NCBI GenBank assembly: GCA_950295325.1
Contig: OX485803.1
Span: forward strand, 51,785,554-51,849,553
Length of the DNA stretch: 64,000 nt
Direction of reading: 5' to 3'
Origin: Polytrichum commune
Lineage: Eukaryota; Streptophyta; Polytrichopsida; Polytrichales; Polytrichaceae
In this document: positions 47,953 through 59,114 of the stretch, piece by piece
How the letters are laid out: each line of letters opens with the position of its first letter
Numbering within the stretch: position 1 is the stretch's first letter
The notes under the pieces: generated by a model
Database searches by the model: none
Seen by the model: only the letters and a program-made list of their open reading frames with translations
What the model was told of the DNA's origin: nothing
Translations under genes and position numbers: made by a program

Positions 47953-50900
47953 TCATGATCTCCATCTGACTCCAGATTTGCCGTCTGAGCTCCCAAAAGA
48001 GTTTCTGCGAATTGGCGAGTCAGCTCCAGCATCCATCTGAGGCTTCTCTTTCATCTTGGGACTTGGACTTCCTCGAACCTGCGAATGTGGGACAAAAAAA
48101 TTGGTTAGTTCTTCCTACATAGTAACTAACCTTTCATTCTCCCACATTCGTACACACCAACCTTTCATTCTCCCATGCGGAACTACCAAGTGACCCATTG
48201 CTATTCTATTCTATTAGAGAAAGTTGCTCACTGCGAAGGAAATTCGTCTTTTGAACATTCTTCTGATCTTTTCACTTATGTTACAAGACAAGTACTGTAC
48301 TCCTGACAGCAAGAAAACGTCTTGGAAGAAAGTGTCGACTACGGACAGTGCTGAAGGTGTTTGCAGAGAGTCAAGGAAACTCAGTTACAAAGTTGTTGGT
48401 CCCTATCAATTTATCTAACCAAGAATGCTTACCAGACTTTAGTAGCCCTTAATAGACCTTACTTAAGTGGAATACACAGAGTAACAATATTCCTCTTCCG
48501 TGACAGCTAGAACATTCAGCTAAGGACCCTAATCTGCACAAAATTCAGTATATAATCTGTGTAACTGCATATTGGGCTTGGGTCAGCTACGTCAGGAATC
48601 TGACACCAGATTTGGTATATCTTTCTGCAAGGTCATTCCAATAGAAGACTGTCGTTGCATTCATAAAGTACCTGAAATGAGCTGATCCGCTGTGGTGTAG
48701 AATTGGTAGTCTTGGGAGATTCAGTTTTGCCTCCATGAGAATAACGCTTTGTCTGCTGCTTGAGAGGCGACTCAAGTGTAGTATCAGGGCTCCTTGTCTT
48801 GGGGTTGCTGAGTGACCGGAACTTTGCTTTCGCTGACTCCGTAGCAGCCATGTAGCGACATTTTGCGGGTTTCACACTTGGCGTGATGGGACTATCTCCG
48901 TTTTCCCCAACTTTCTCTCCATTGCTGGGGGTGCTATGTCCAGCTTCTAGATGGCCATTGCCTGGGCGTGCATAGAAAACATCACATCATTAAGTTCAAC
49001 AACTTCTGGTTTTATTATAACATTGAGATGTTATAATTTGCTCTGTATTCCAAGACGAGTTGGAAAACGGCTTGCAAACAATCGTCTAAGTTGAGTAAAC
49101 TTTGTTCCTTTGGAATCAAAATTTGAAGCACGTGTATTTAAAAGGGATTGGAAGGTCTATGCCATCCTCATGTCATCGAGTTACTGCTTGGCATGACGTG
49201 TTGAGAACCATTTCGAGGACAGAGAATGTCACCTGAAGTTGAGTTCTTGAGGCTAGGGCTATCCTCCATATCCACACCGTTCAAAGATGGATTGTTGGAG
49301 CTTTGATATAAGCCTGCTCCATTTGTCCCTCCTTCGTTGACCTCATGCACCTCTGATAAATGTAGACCTTCCATAATGGCAGATGTTTCACCCACACCTA
49401 AACCCATCGTTGGTGGGCTTTCCGCCCCTGGAAGAAATGAATCTGAACCTTGTGGTGAAAGAGGCACGGGAAGGGAATCATCCGAGAGAGCAGGGGATGC
49501 GGGCACTGAAAGGGACTTCTCAGTGATGGGTGATTTCGGACCCTCTGGCGTTCGTGGCTCAAGGGGAGCATCTTCATCATCTTCAACAGCTGAATGTGAA
49601 GGCACTTCTATGGGAGACGGTTTGGAAATGGCATGGCTGCTGTTTGTCGATGGACTACCTGCTGGAGGAGAAGGTGGAGGGACAGGCAAGGCTTTTGGTA
49701 TACGGATTGCTTGTTGAGTTACAGCGAATTGAGTTTCTCGCTTTTCTGTAAGTGGACTGGTAGATATGGACTTGGAAGTGATAGAGTTTGAAGAAACATT
49801 TCCATTATTCTTCACTTTCAGAGTGCTTGAATCTACCTCCTTTGTGGCGTATCCAGAGTACTTTTGTGAAGGAATTATTTCAATAAACTCCTTCGAGTCT
49901 TCAAGTTGGTGAACCTCCCATGGTCTGGAGATTGTCCATCGTTCGAGCCACGTCCAACCCCAGTGAGGTTGCTGGTGATCACAGTCGATGTACAAAGACC
50001 TTTTATTTTGTGTATTATTCTTCAGCTGCACACAAGTTTTAAAGACAGGTATCAGGATTACGGGTTGTTGTCACCATAAAGCGCAGTCAACAAATTGAAA
50101 CTCTTTGCAAAAATGATGCTACCGATCGTAATTAAGGAAACTGGGGAAAACTGCGATACCACATCCACAAAAGGTGTTCTACGATGCAGGAGAGGACCTG
50201 GCCTCTCTACGTTCCAACCCAAAATGTGGAAGGTGAACATTTTTCCTCATACGCGGCCAGACACAACTATACCAACCTCTTTTCACGAAGAGCACTTAAA
50301 GAAACTAGTCAGCGCAAGCCCCACCATTCATATCTCTGCTCTTTTAATTTAGGGACCTCAAGGACACGATTGTGAATAAAGAATCACAACCGCTCTTTAT
50401 GTAAAGGGATTTCACTAAACAGTCATTGGCTCTCGAAGTGACAAATAGATATGTATACAGACGGCGGTGCGATCTGACGAAATTACAAGGGAACGTTGAA
50501 CGAAAGGCTGCAAATCTCCATCAAGTAGTTTACTCTCTTTCAGTGCAATTTGAGATTGCTTTGATGACATTTCCTGCGAGATGCACAATTGCAGGGTTTA
50601 CAACTTTCTAGATTGCAACTGCTTTCCTAATAAGAAACACTTTCCAAATCTAATTTGAGGTTACATATTGTGTTATCGCCTCTAGCTCAGTCATTTACAA
50701 AAGAAATCAGAACAAGAGATGTCTCAACTCCCTCATGTTGTGGCACGGTGAATCAACAAGCTCTTATATGGACAATAGAGATCTAACACTACGAGTGGTT
50801 TCAAAAAGTGTGAACAAGCTGGATGACTTTCTCCATCATGACCACGCTAAAATCCCAAAACTAACAAGAGATGGAGGCACCCAAATGCCAATTTCAAACT

Positions 50901-52721
50901 CCCACCCTGAGTGATTATGTTCTTGCTTCCAAATCAAGGTCGGTAATATGACTGCTCTTATAGAGTGCCCAAGTACCTGTTGAGAAAAGGCATACGCCAT
51001 AGCTCGTTCACGTTTTCGGACACCCTCTTTCCTGCTGCTCTTCTTCGCATTCTTGTCTTGCAGAGTGCCTCTGCTTGCGTCCCAGCGACCACCCTGATTT
51101 ATATATATTCAGTATTATAGTGGAAGGAAAAGAAGCAAACCATGCAGGTCCTAGGGAATTCCTTTAAGAACTCAAATCAACAATACAAATAAGAATTGAG
51201 CCATAATCCTCATCTGACTCTGCAAGAACAGCACAACCCTTAACCAATAAAAACAGTTGTCGAGATCGTTCTTCAAACACTATCCGTATCCTTCATCATG
51301 TCAAAAGAATGTGCTCTATTGAGATATTCATAATGGGAATTCTAGTTCAATTCAGACAAATACAGCTCTCTTTCAAGTTTCGGGTGTAAAATTCAAACAT
51401 ACTCCAGGTTTACTAGTGCGAGAGTTGAGCTGTCGACGTCGTAATATTTTACTCTGCACAGCCTGGCCCTCCTTTGACATTCGGACCTGATGACCGCGCA
51501 CTCGAGCTTGAAAACGGACAAGAGCCTCAATGGCACGTAAGGTAGTGGTAGCTTGTCTTCTTACTTGATGCCCACGAACCAGGGCTTGGAGCCTGATCAA
51601 ACCTCTTAGAGCCTGTGTGATAAATGAACCATGTTATACAAGGAAACCGCGTATTCACAGATATTCGTGACTAATAAAAAAATTTCATTCGCAACATTCA
51701 TCAATTGCATGATTCTATTCTACATGATTTAAATATAGTGAAACGCTGAGGGATCTGCATGATAACAAACTCTACACTTTTTTTTAAATAAGACGTAAGC
51801 AAGTAGGATAAACTTCAGATACATCTTCAAAAAGCTACAGGGCTGGGGGAGGAAACAGTCACGGAAGGGTAAGAAAATAACACATCCATAGAAAGAAGAA
51901 GATGAGGAGTTTGGTAAGCACCATGGGACCACCGAAACGTTGTTCACACTTAAGGGCTGCCTCTTCTTCACTCACATAACTGTAGTCATCTTCTTCATGT
52001 TCCTTTTCCTCGGGTTGAACTTCATTGTTCCTTTCCATAACTTCCTCTTCCTCCGCTTCATCTTCTTCCTCTGTAGGAAAGTCAACTATAGTCACATCTG
52101 GCTCTGCAATTTCTGGAGCTGGTGATATCTGGTTGTTAATAGTATCTTCAGGCTCCTGGCGATGCTCAGCAGCAACAGTCTCAAAAGACGGAAGTGGATG
52201 AGGCTTTGGCATCTGGTGAGGAGCTGGTGACAGATCATGGCTGGAGAGAACTTTCTCATCTGTGTGAATTCTCTGCAAACGACCCAATAACCTCAGCACA
52301 CAATCATCATGCAGTCTGCTCACAGACTCACTGTTGACATTAAATAGCTTCAGCTAATTGCAATACTTCTCTTATCGTGACCTGTGATATAAAATTCAGA
52401 CTTCAGTGCAGGATCTCAAAGGTACCTTGATTGTGACCTACACTCCTGTTCCTTCATGAAAAGCACATGGGAGGCATTAAAGATTAGATGAAGCAAAGAT
52501 ACAAGGATACTGATTGATTTTGTTAGATTGGATGGTTTTAATATCCAATATATTCATATATGCCCAATCCAGCATTTCCGACTAGACAACAACAACTGCA
52601 CCGAAAAGCATACCGTATCATCCTGAGCACTGGGCTTCTCCTTAGAAGGAGAGCGAGAAGGTGAGCGGAAGGCTTTCTTCACAGCTTTAAACCACTTAGT
52701 AGGCTTGTTGGACTTTCCCAT
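47953..52721 (-). CDS. IQ67-domain (IQD) calmodulin-binding protein
   Basis: Seven coding exons give 664 codons: 52721-52614, 52272-51922, 51612-51403, 51093-50977, 50025-49233, 48961-48672, 48078-47953. The introns are GT-AG and all phases agree. The N-terminus MGKSNKPTKWFKAVKKAFRS is the IQD hallmark. An acidic exon 2 leads to the IQ67 region. IQ motifs 2 and 3 are intact (RLQALVRGHQVRRQ near residues 160-173, RFQARVRGHQVRM near 186-198). Motif 1 is degenerate (AALKCEQRFGGPM: Cys-Glu in place of Ile-Gln). Further conserved parts are RKRERAMAYAFSQQ, HWGWTWLERWTISRPWE, a DUF4005-like CRYMAATESAKAKFRS (about 561-576) and the C-terminus SGVRWRS. Exon 5 is Ser/Pro-rich, likely disordered. The exon 2 donor is weak (ATG/GTGCTT); a stronger GTGAGT 54 bases earlier keeps the frame and would give 646 aa. 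IQDs bind calmodulin and act as scaffolds at microtubules, membranes or nuclei; location here is not known. Confidence 0.92.
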
Positions 52722-55699
52722 CGTTGCCTGTCTTCTTGAAACTTCAAACCAGCATCAAGTACCTGAGGACATCATGACAGTCATCAGCAATATAAAATGT
52801 TTTGCATGCACATCTCATTTACCAGGCTTTATCTTGTTAACGTACCCAGGAATCAGTAACTTCAGGTAGCACAAAACAACCCCAGATCCTTAGATTTTCA
52901 GCGATCCATATTTTGAAACACTGAACATAACACTCAGGAAACATAATGGATCGACTGAAATTCATGAAACCTATCAGGGAATGTAAGACAAGATGTGAAC
53001 ATCAAGTCGGATAAAAATACATGGACCTCTATTTTGAATAGGGCATTGACATCTCCCTATTTATGAGGGGCTCTTAAAGTTCTGTTAGTTGTGAGGGTAA
53101 AATTCCCTCCAGCAACTTCTGTGTATACAAACCAGAAGGGCCACTCAAGAGAAAGAGACGAGTTTGGCCGAGCATGGATGTGTATATCACTATGTTTAAA
53201 CTTTGAGCTGTGCTGAAAGTGCGGAAGAATGACAAGGTGTAGCAGAGGACTTATTACATTTGAAGTGGGTGCATGTACTGCACAGTCCCTGTCATCCGTC
53301 GTACGTGCAACTCTGACTCGATATCCCTACCATTAGGCAAAAGTGTGTCCAAAATTCGTCTTGCACATCTCGGGTATTAGCTCCACGACGTAGTTACATT
53401 CCTGTACGTAGGACAAAGAAGTGCGATGTCAGATCCTGCGCCTGGACTTCTCTGTGAGCTTAAGACATAGATTTGCAGCCATAAAGTCTATTGGTGAAGA
53501 ATCAATAAGTTGAAACTACATCTCTCATAATTTTGATTTGTGAAGACATGTTTATTAATGATACTAGTCCAAAGGACAAAGGAACTCGGGGAAGCGCAGA
53601 TGCCACGATTTATCAGTCGATAGGAAAAAGGGAAATAAACACAACATGAGTTGAAAATATCTGGAAATAGGAGCGAAGCATCATCTACGTGAAGTTGAGC
53701 GATTTGTTCCGACTATTATACTCAATGAAGCATTCACCAGGAAGACAACGAATATTAAACTGCAAGAGACAGGAAAGCTTACATATACTAACAGCATTCA
53801 ATGTTCTGTTCTGAAGATACAAATACTGATAACGCAGGCACCCGGTGTAATCAACGAGGAAAGAGAGAGCTCAAGCTGTAGATAACGCTTATATTTTACT
53901 AGAGACTGAAACAAAATAGAAGACCAAAACACAAAACCAAAACAAAACAATTATCACAATGATGACTGTAAGGCACGCTCCAAATGCTCTTCAAGTTCTT
54001 GGTACTGATAGAGATGGACAAATACAAAAGAGGCAAGCTCATATGGTGGCAAGGCACTTCTAAATAAAAACCAGATCTGAAAGTAGCTTGAGGAACACTT
54101 AGACAACTGCGAATATTGCGTTAAGTACATTTACCTTCGAGCGTATATTTTCTGGCAGATATATGCTGCCAAAGGGAAAGTCACGATGCTTGACACATGA
54201 AACTTAATATGCAAAGTAGGCGACAATGCGAACAGAGAGATTGAGCAACGGTGAAGTAGAAGATCAGAAAGCGATTTAGGCTGCTATAACAGAAACTTTT
54301 TTGGAATGTTTGTTGCGCGAACAGAATGGGAATAGAGGACTGATCAGTAGTTTAAAAAAAGAAGTGAGTGAGAAAGGAACGACCTAGCCCCGAGCTAGAC
54401 TAAGAGCTGCTCTTGTGAAACCAGGGAAACAACAATGAACAGGAAGCCTAGAAGTATAACTTGAGCTGAACAGAAGTACATTAACAGATATTGCAAAGAC
54501 TCCACAATACTCTGAGGACGACGACGATGCAGAAGAAGGTCCAGTGCCAAACAACCTCGTTTCACTTCAATATGGCTCTCTGACACACGCGTAATGGTAA
54601 GTTATGCAAGCTACAGTGCGGAGCATGACGGAGCACGAGACAGTCGCCACGTCTGCCGCTGAGGATTTGTGACTTATTGCAGTCGTCATGACTGAGCCTC
54701 ATCCTGAGACGTGAGGAAGAACATTATTATGAGGGGAAGCCATCCTAATGGCAGAGGCCTTAGTATAACGAGCTCGTAGAGAATCAGAATGTCTTCGATG
54801 CAGCTTCAAGAGGTGAAAGAGGCCTGGTTGGAAGGAGGATAGCTGCCAATGCTGAAGTCTCGGCCGATTTTAGTGTACAATGTAAACTGTCGGGATTGAG
54901 CTCTCTCAAGAATATTCAAAACAATGGTCGATAGATAAGGGAAGTTTGCAGGGGAAGTGAAGAGAAACGAGCTCTCCTAACCTCATCGAGATTTCGAAGG
55001 AGCTTCAGACTCAGCAAGAAAGGCCAGAAAAGGTGAGAGCGTAACAACTGATTATTCTGGAAATCCGAAACACCTTAGGCTGCAGAAGAGGAAACAATCG
55101 CTAAGAAGTTCTATCTAGTACACGTCGAGACTACAAATGCCTGAACAATTGCCTCTCCGCCGTTTCGGAGCAGTGCAATAGGCCTTCTGGACGGGGTTTG
55201 GCTCTCCTCTGAAGAAGACTATGGCCACAGGAAAGAAGCCCTACCAAAGTTGGCACGCTTCGAAGCAGTTCCAAAGGAGAGGCTATTTGAAAACTTCAAT
55301 CAAAACACAAGGCAAAATAAACGCATCCGTTCTGTTTGAAAAGCTAGCATCATCACGAGGCAGGGGCAATGGCAGCAACATACAAACGCAAAAGCAGTTT
55401 CTCAGCTCTCATGTTACCTCCGCTGCAGCCTCGCATTGCCCACCTCCGAAAGACAAATGTCTAAAGCTGGTGACAGGATAAACCGATCTTTCTCATTCGA
55501 TATACTATATATTCCTCACTTGGCAGCAGTGCTACCAATGTTGACCTCGGGCACTCTATCTTCTCTTAGGATAAAGCAGTACGATCGACTTCTTCGACTG
55601 TTTACAAAGCTCTTCTCCCTCGCTCGACACCAAGAAGTAACAACACTCTGCAGCCTGCAACAACTAGCTTAGAGATACTCTTGCGTCCTCCGCCGTAGA
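52722..55699 (-). other. 5' leader and leader introns of the IQD gene (inferred)
   Basis: The ATG exon begins after an acceptor (GATGTCCTCAG) at 52763-52765, so at least one intron lies in the leader. The upstream DNA is moderately GC-rich and has no conserved ORF on either strand. An 86-codon plus-strand frame at 55221-55481 shows no domain. Exact leader exons cannot be called without transcripts. Confidence 0.45.
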
Positions 55700-55712
55700 T
55701 AATTTTGTCCTG

Positions 55713-55748
<36 letters not shown>

Positions 55749-56340
55749 ACGACACATGAACCTGATCACATCTTCTTCAAGTCATCGAAAGCTTTCAACT
55801 ATTGTCAGTGTCGCCGGTGCCTCGACTGCACCTCACCGAGCTGATCCTCTATCTCCTCTGCACACACACACCGACTTCTTCTGTCGACTCTGTCCGTACG
55901 ACCTCGCTCATAATTTAGTTTCTTCGATCGGGTCCCACACAAACCTCCGATTAAGCTAAATTTGCACATAACCATATTACCTACCTAAATCTCGGAGTTC
56001 CTCGTCTCCCCGCCTCGGTTCTCCGCCATACACCGCCCCAAGCTAGCTTAGCTGCAGCAACCTCCACTTTCCTGCCCGAGGCCGGTCGTCGCTCTCCCGC
56101 CTCCCCTAGCTACAGCTCCGTCCGCGTCTCTCTCCCTCACTCCACTCTACATAGCTCAGCACAAATTTACTGACCTACTTACTGTGCAAGTCCGCACAAT
56201 TGGTTAGTACACCACCTTCATTCACTCATTCTCCTCGCCATTAAATACAATATAAGCTCATAGGTGAGCGATTAGGACTTCCTCCAAGCTCGTCGCCTGC
56301 CTCTCCGCCCGCGCGCACACACACACACCAAAGTAATGCC
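55700..56340 (-). promoter_or_regulatory. Putative promoter and start region of the IQD gene
   Basis: A CG-richer stretch with a TC/GA microsatellite (55716-55747) and pyrimidine- or purine-rich tracts. It resembles the compositional shift seen upstream of the DCD gene. It ends at a CA repeat near 56310-56328 and the MITE at 56345. No TATA box or start site could be fixed. Confidence 0.35.
55716..55747. repeat. (TC)n microsatellite
   Basis: 32 bp of TC repeats (GA in the direction of the IQD gene). GA repeats near start sites can act as GAGA-factor binding sites in plants; that role is only a possibility here. Confidence 0.9.
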
Positions 56341-56344
56341 CTTA

Positions 56345-56669
56345 GGGTGGGCTTACACTAGGGTCCATGACCCCAAAAACCTCCGAAATCGCGCAATCTT
56401 ATTGGCCGAGAGCTAAATGTTGGACCCAAGAAGCTCAACATTAGAGTTCGGTCCAAGCCCAAGATATGAAAAAATGAAGTGGTGCTAATGTGACATCACT
56501 TTAATTTTCTATAAAATCTTAGCGGTCCCCACTCAAGAAAAATATTCCCCCTAGTTTGAGAAAAGAGTTGTCAAGCTTGTGTCCAATCTTGAGTTCAAAA
56601 GTAAGGTTTATGAAGGGTGTTTTCAATACCAAGTTTTTATTAAGCCCAAACACTAATGAAAACCCACCC
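56345..56669. mobile_element. Inverted-repeat MITE with TTA/TAA flanks
   Basis: 325 bp. The left end GGGTGGGCTTACACTAG corresponds to the inverted right end GGGTGGGTTTTCATTAG; the flanks are TTA and TAA, so CTTAGGGTGGG and CCCACCCTAAG form a palindrome. No ORF. It sits directly upstream of the IQD promoter region and could carry regulatory sites, but this is not shown. Confidence 0.65.
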
Positions 56670-56795
56670 TAAGAGTACACTTTCATGTGCTTGCCATTTT
56701 GGCAAAGCAATATAAAGTTCGCCGACATTGGCTAAGCTCCCCCCATTATCTTACAACATCTTCAAAGGGCCGACCATTCCATGTGGGAAAAGGGG

Positions 56796-56831
<36 letters not shown>

Positions 56832-57394
56832 ATATGAGGAGTAGATATGCTTTGACCAACCTCGTACTTACCCATTTCAAGTATTACATGACTGAATCTA
56901 ATGAACTTCGTATCTTGAAATTCTAAAAAGATCCATATAAATCCAAAAAGTATGAAAATATTGGCTAACTTTTGAATTATAGAACAATACGTCATCGTAA
57001 GAAGAAAAGAAAAAGAAAAACAAGTGTTCAATATGACAACCTCAAGTCCACACCATCATTTTTATACAAAATCGTTTTCCCCCACTCAAATGAAAATCGG
57101 TCTTGAAGTTCCGAAATAGAGAGTCGGTCAAATCCCCAACCTCAAACTCCCCCCCCCCCCCCAATGTGGGCTGTTGACTTTTATTTGTAGAAAACCTTCA
57201 GCACACATGTCCATGTGGAGGGGGTCCAAAAATTTGTCATCTAGTAGTTTTTGCCGACTTCACCCTCATCCACCCCCCATGGATTCTTTTTCACTCCTCC
57301 TCTTTCCTCAATCAATGCACACACCATGCCGTCAAGGCCTTTCTTCTGCCTCCAAACCAATGAAAAGGGAGGAACGGACTGCTAGGTGCAGATG
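56670..57394. other. Intergenic, no gene seen
   Basis: No gene. Contains a GA microsatellite (56799-56829) and a run of 14 C (57149-57162). Confidence 0.5.
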
Positions 57395-57545
57395 AACCGG
57401 TTTGAGTTTGAGAAATAGCCGGTTGACGTTCAAGACTTCCGGAAAAATTCCTAGTCATTTTAGAGGAATCTATAGAAGAATATACCTCGGTTTAATAAAG
57501 GAAAACCCGAAAGATCACAACATGAAACCCAGTTCGACGACTTAC
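57395..57545 (-). repeat. Dispersed repeat R2, copy 3 (inverted)
   Basis: Inverted relative to the copies at 16960 and 21868: ACCGGTTTGAGTTTGAG, CCGGTTGACGTTCAAGACTT, then GAGGAATCTATAGAAGAATA, which is the complement of the TATTC-TGGATTCCTC part of R2. Confidence 0.45.
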
Positions 57546-57989
57546 AAACACTGGGATCTTCACCAATTATGCCCCAAACCCCCCCCCCCCAAACACTGCT
57601 CCTCTAAACCTCCAAAATCACTTCCCACTTACAACTCTCTCCTCCATCCCTCGGCCGCATCTTATTAAGATGGCTCCGCACACTTATTAGGGTATGTGGG
57701 TGTCATTTGGTTCGTTTTCCATGTTCTCCGGCTTCTACTCATTAGATATGCACAACAAAATGCAAGTTGCATTAGGAACTCTACGATGAAACATATGCAA
57801 AAAAATTGGATTGAAAATCATATCTCCTCTTATTTAGTTATGGTTATTGGAAGTGCATGTTTGTTGATTTCTTACTAGACACATGGCCCTTCTATTATCA
57901 ACGTGGGGAAACCCATGCTTAAAATGCCTAAGAATCGTACGACATAATAAAGCGGTACACCTCATTACCCATGCATGACAAGCTAACAT

Positions 57990-58480
57990 AAACACCTGAT
58001 TTCTCACACTGACCAATGCAGGCAACCTTAATAACAAACCCCCCCGAACAAACAATCCCATATTGGCTCCTTGAATGTACATGCCCACAAATAACATGCC
58101 AATGCCAAGGCAAAATACAACCAGAATTTTTAAGCATAATCGGAGCCCCAAAGCATACACAAACACCAATAGCACCCTCCCCCGCACTCACAATCCAACT
58201 CATTGAATTCACATACTGACACAACAAATACCCTGACCAAGCCCTCACACACAAACACGCCAAATACGACCCCCTCATTAACACTATACAAAACAATGGG
58301 TGGAAGACCAACCCCCTAATTACCATCACAACCAAAGTAAGAGGGTATACGAACACTCCATCAAAAAACTTACCAATCTAAAGATCCCAAACCCAACCAT
58401 TAAAACCCTCATGAGAAATATCCACGAGATTGCCATCAAATATCTCACATATTTGGTTTTAAACTAAAGAAAACTTGAAA
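57990..58480 (+). pseudogene. Decayed retroelement-like ORF (probable non-LTR type)
   Basis: A strand-asymmetric (A/C-rich, G-poor) segment. One frame reads TIPYWLLECTCPQITCQC, then GAPKHTQTPIAPSPALTIQL and IEFTY, then a TGA (58217-58219). It continues HNKYPDQALTHKHAKYDPLI, NTIQNNGWKTNPLITITTK, then needs a frame change to read KIPNPTIKTLMRNIHEIAIK and YLTYLVLN, followed by a TAA and RKLENK. The clustered CxC...CxC and the KYDPLI...NGWKTNPLIT block resemble segments I associate with non-LTR retroelement ORFs, but I cannot verify this here. Retained frame with two stops and one shift shows an old coding sequence, now dead. Confidence 0.45.
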
Positions 58481-58891
58481 ACAAACACCCCCTCCCCCCC
58501 CCCCCGGCGTAAATTGGAAAGGTACATACTACACCCGAGCCCACCTCCTAGGTGGCATAACACCTTATGTTGCATCACATACTACCGTGATCAACATCAG
58601 GCCAACGGGCTCACATTCACGCTGGTACCTAGTTATGGGCGTTACTTTTTCTTTTTTTCTTTTCTTTTCTACACAAGTCCTCCCAATTGTGTTCACGACT
58701 GAGTGTAGAGTAGTTAATATCAATGTTTGAAGACATAGTCCAACCCTTTTTTAAGCATGTGTCTTTATGGTGTTTGCACTTTGAACCTCGTTGAATCACT
58801 TACCAATCAAATCTAGGGGGTCTGATTAAGAAAACAAGCCACTTAAGATCCATATACCTTATTATGATTTAGCATGGTAGGGTACTAATAT

Positions 58892-59114
58892 GTACACCAA
58901 ATATGATATTTGTTTCACTTACTATTTGGAATTATGCAATGCTATATCTATTTACCATGTATCTCATATTTTACCAACAAATGTCAAATTGATTGTTTGG
59001 ACATTATAAAACACTAACAACTTTACTTGGTAAGAAATTACATCAACAATAAAAAAGACATAGCATTGTGTAACTTCACACAATAAGTGACACTAAATAA
59101 CATGTTTAGTGTAG
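58892..59114. mobile_element. MITE with long terminal inverted repeats (subfamily A-like)
   Basis: About 223 bp. The left arm reads GTACACCAAATATGATATTT, then CACTTACTATTTGGAATTAT and GCAATGCTATATCT. The inverted right arm reads ACTACACTAAACATGTTATT, TAGTGTCACTTATTG and ACACAATGCTATGTCT. The interior holds TTTTACCAA and its complement TTGGTAAG-like. It is related to 251-488 at the tips and to 8948-9165 in the core. Confidence 0.72.

Noticed and set aside
49337-49751. Plus-strand frames of 126 and 73 codons
   Set aside because: They lie opposite the Ser/Pro-rich exon 5 of the IQD gene and are antisense shadows.
55221-55481. 86-codon plus-strand frame starting MATGKKPYQSWHASK
   Set aside because: No domain, no splice support, and it lies in the inferred leader of the IQD gene on the other strand.
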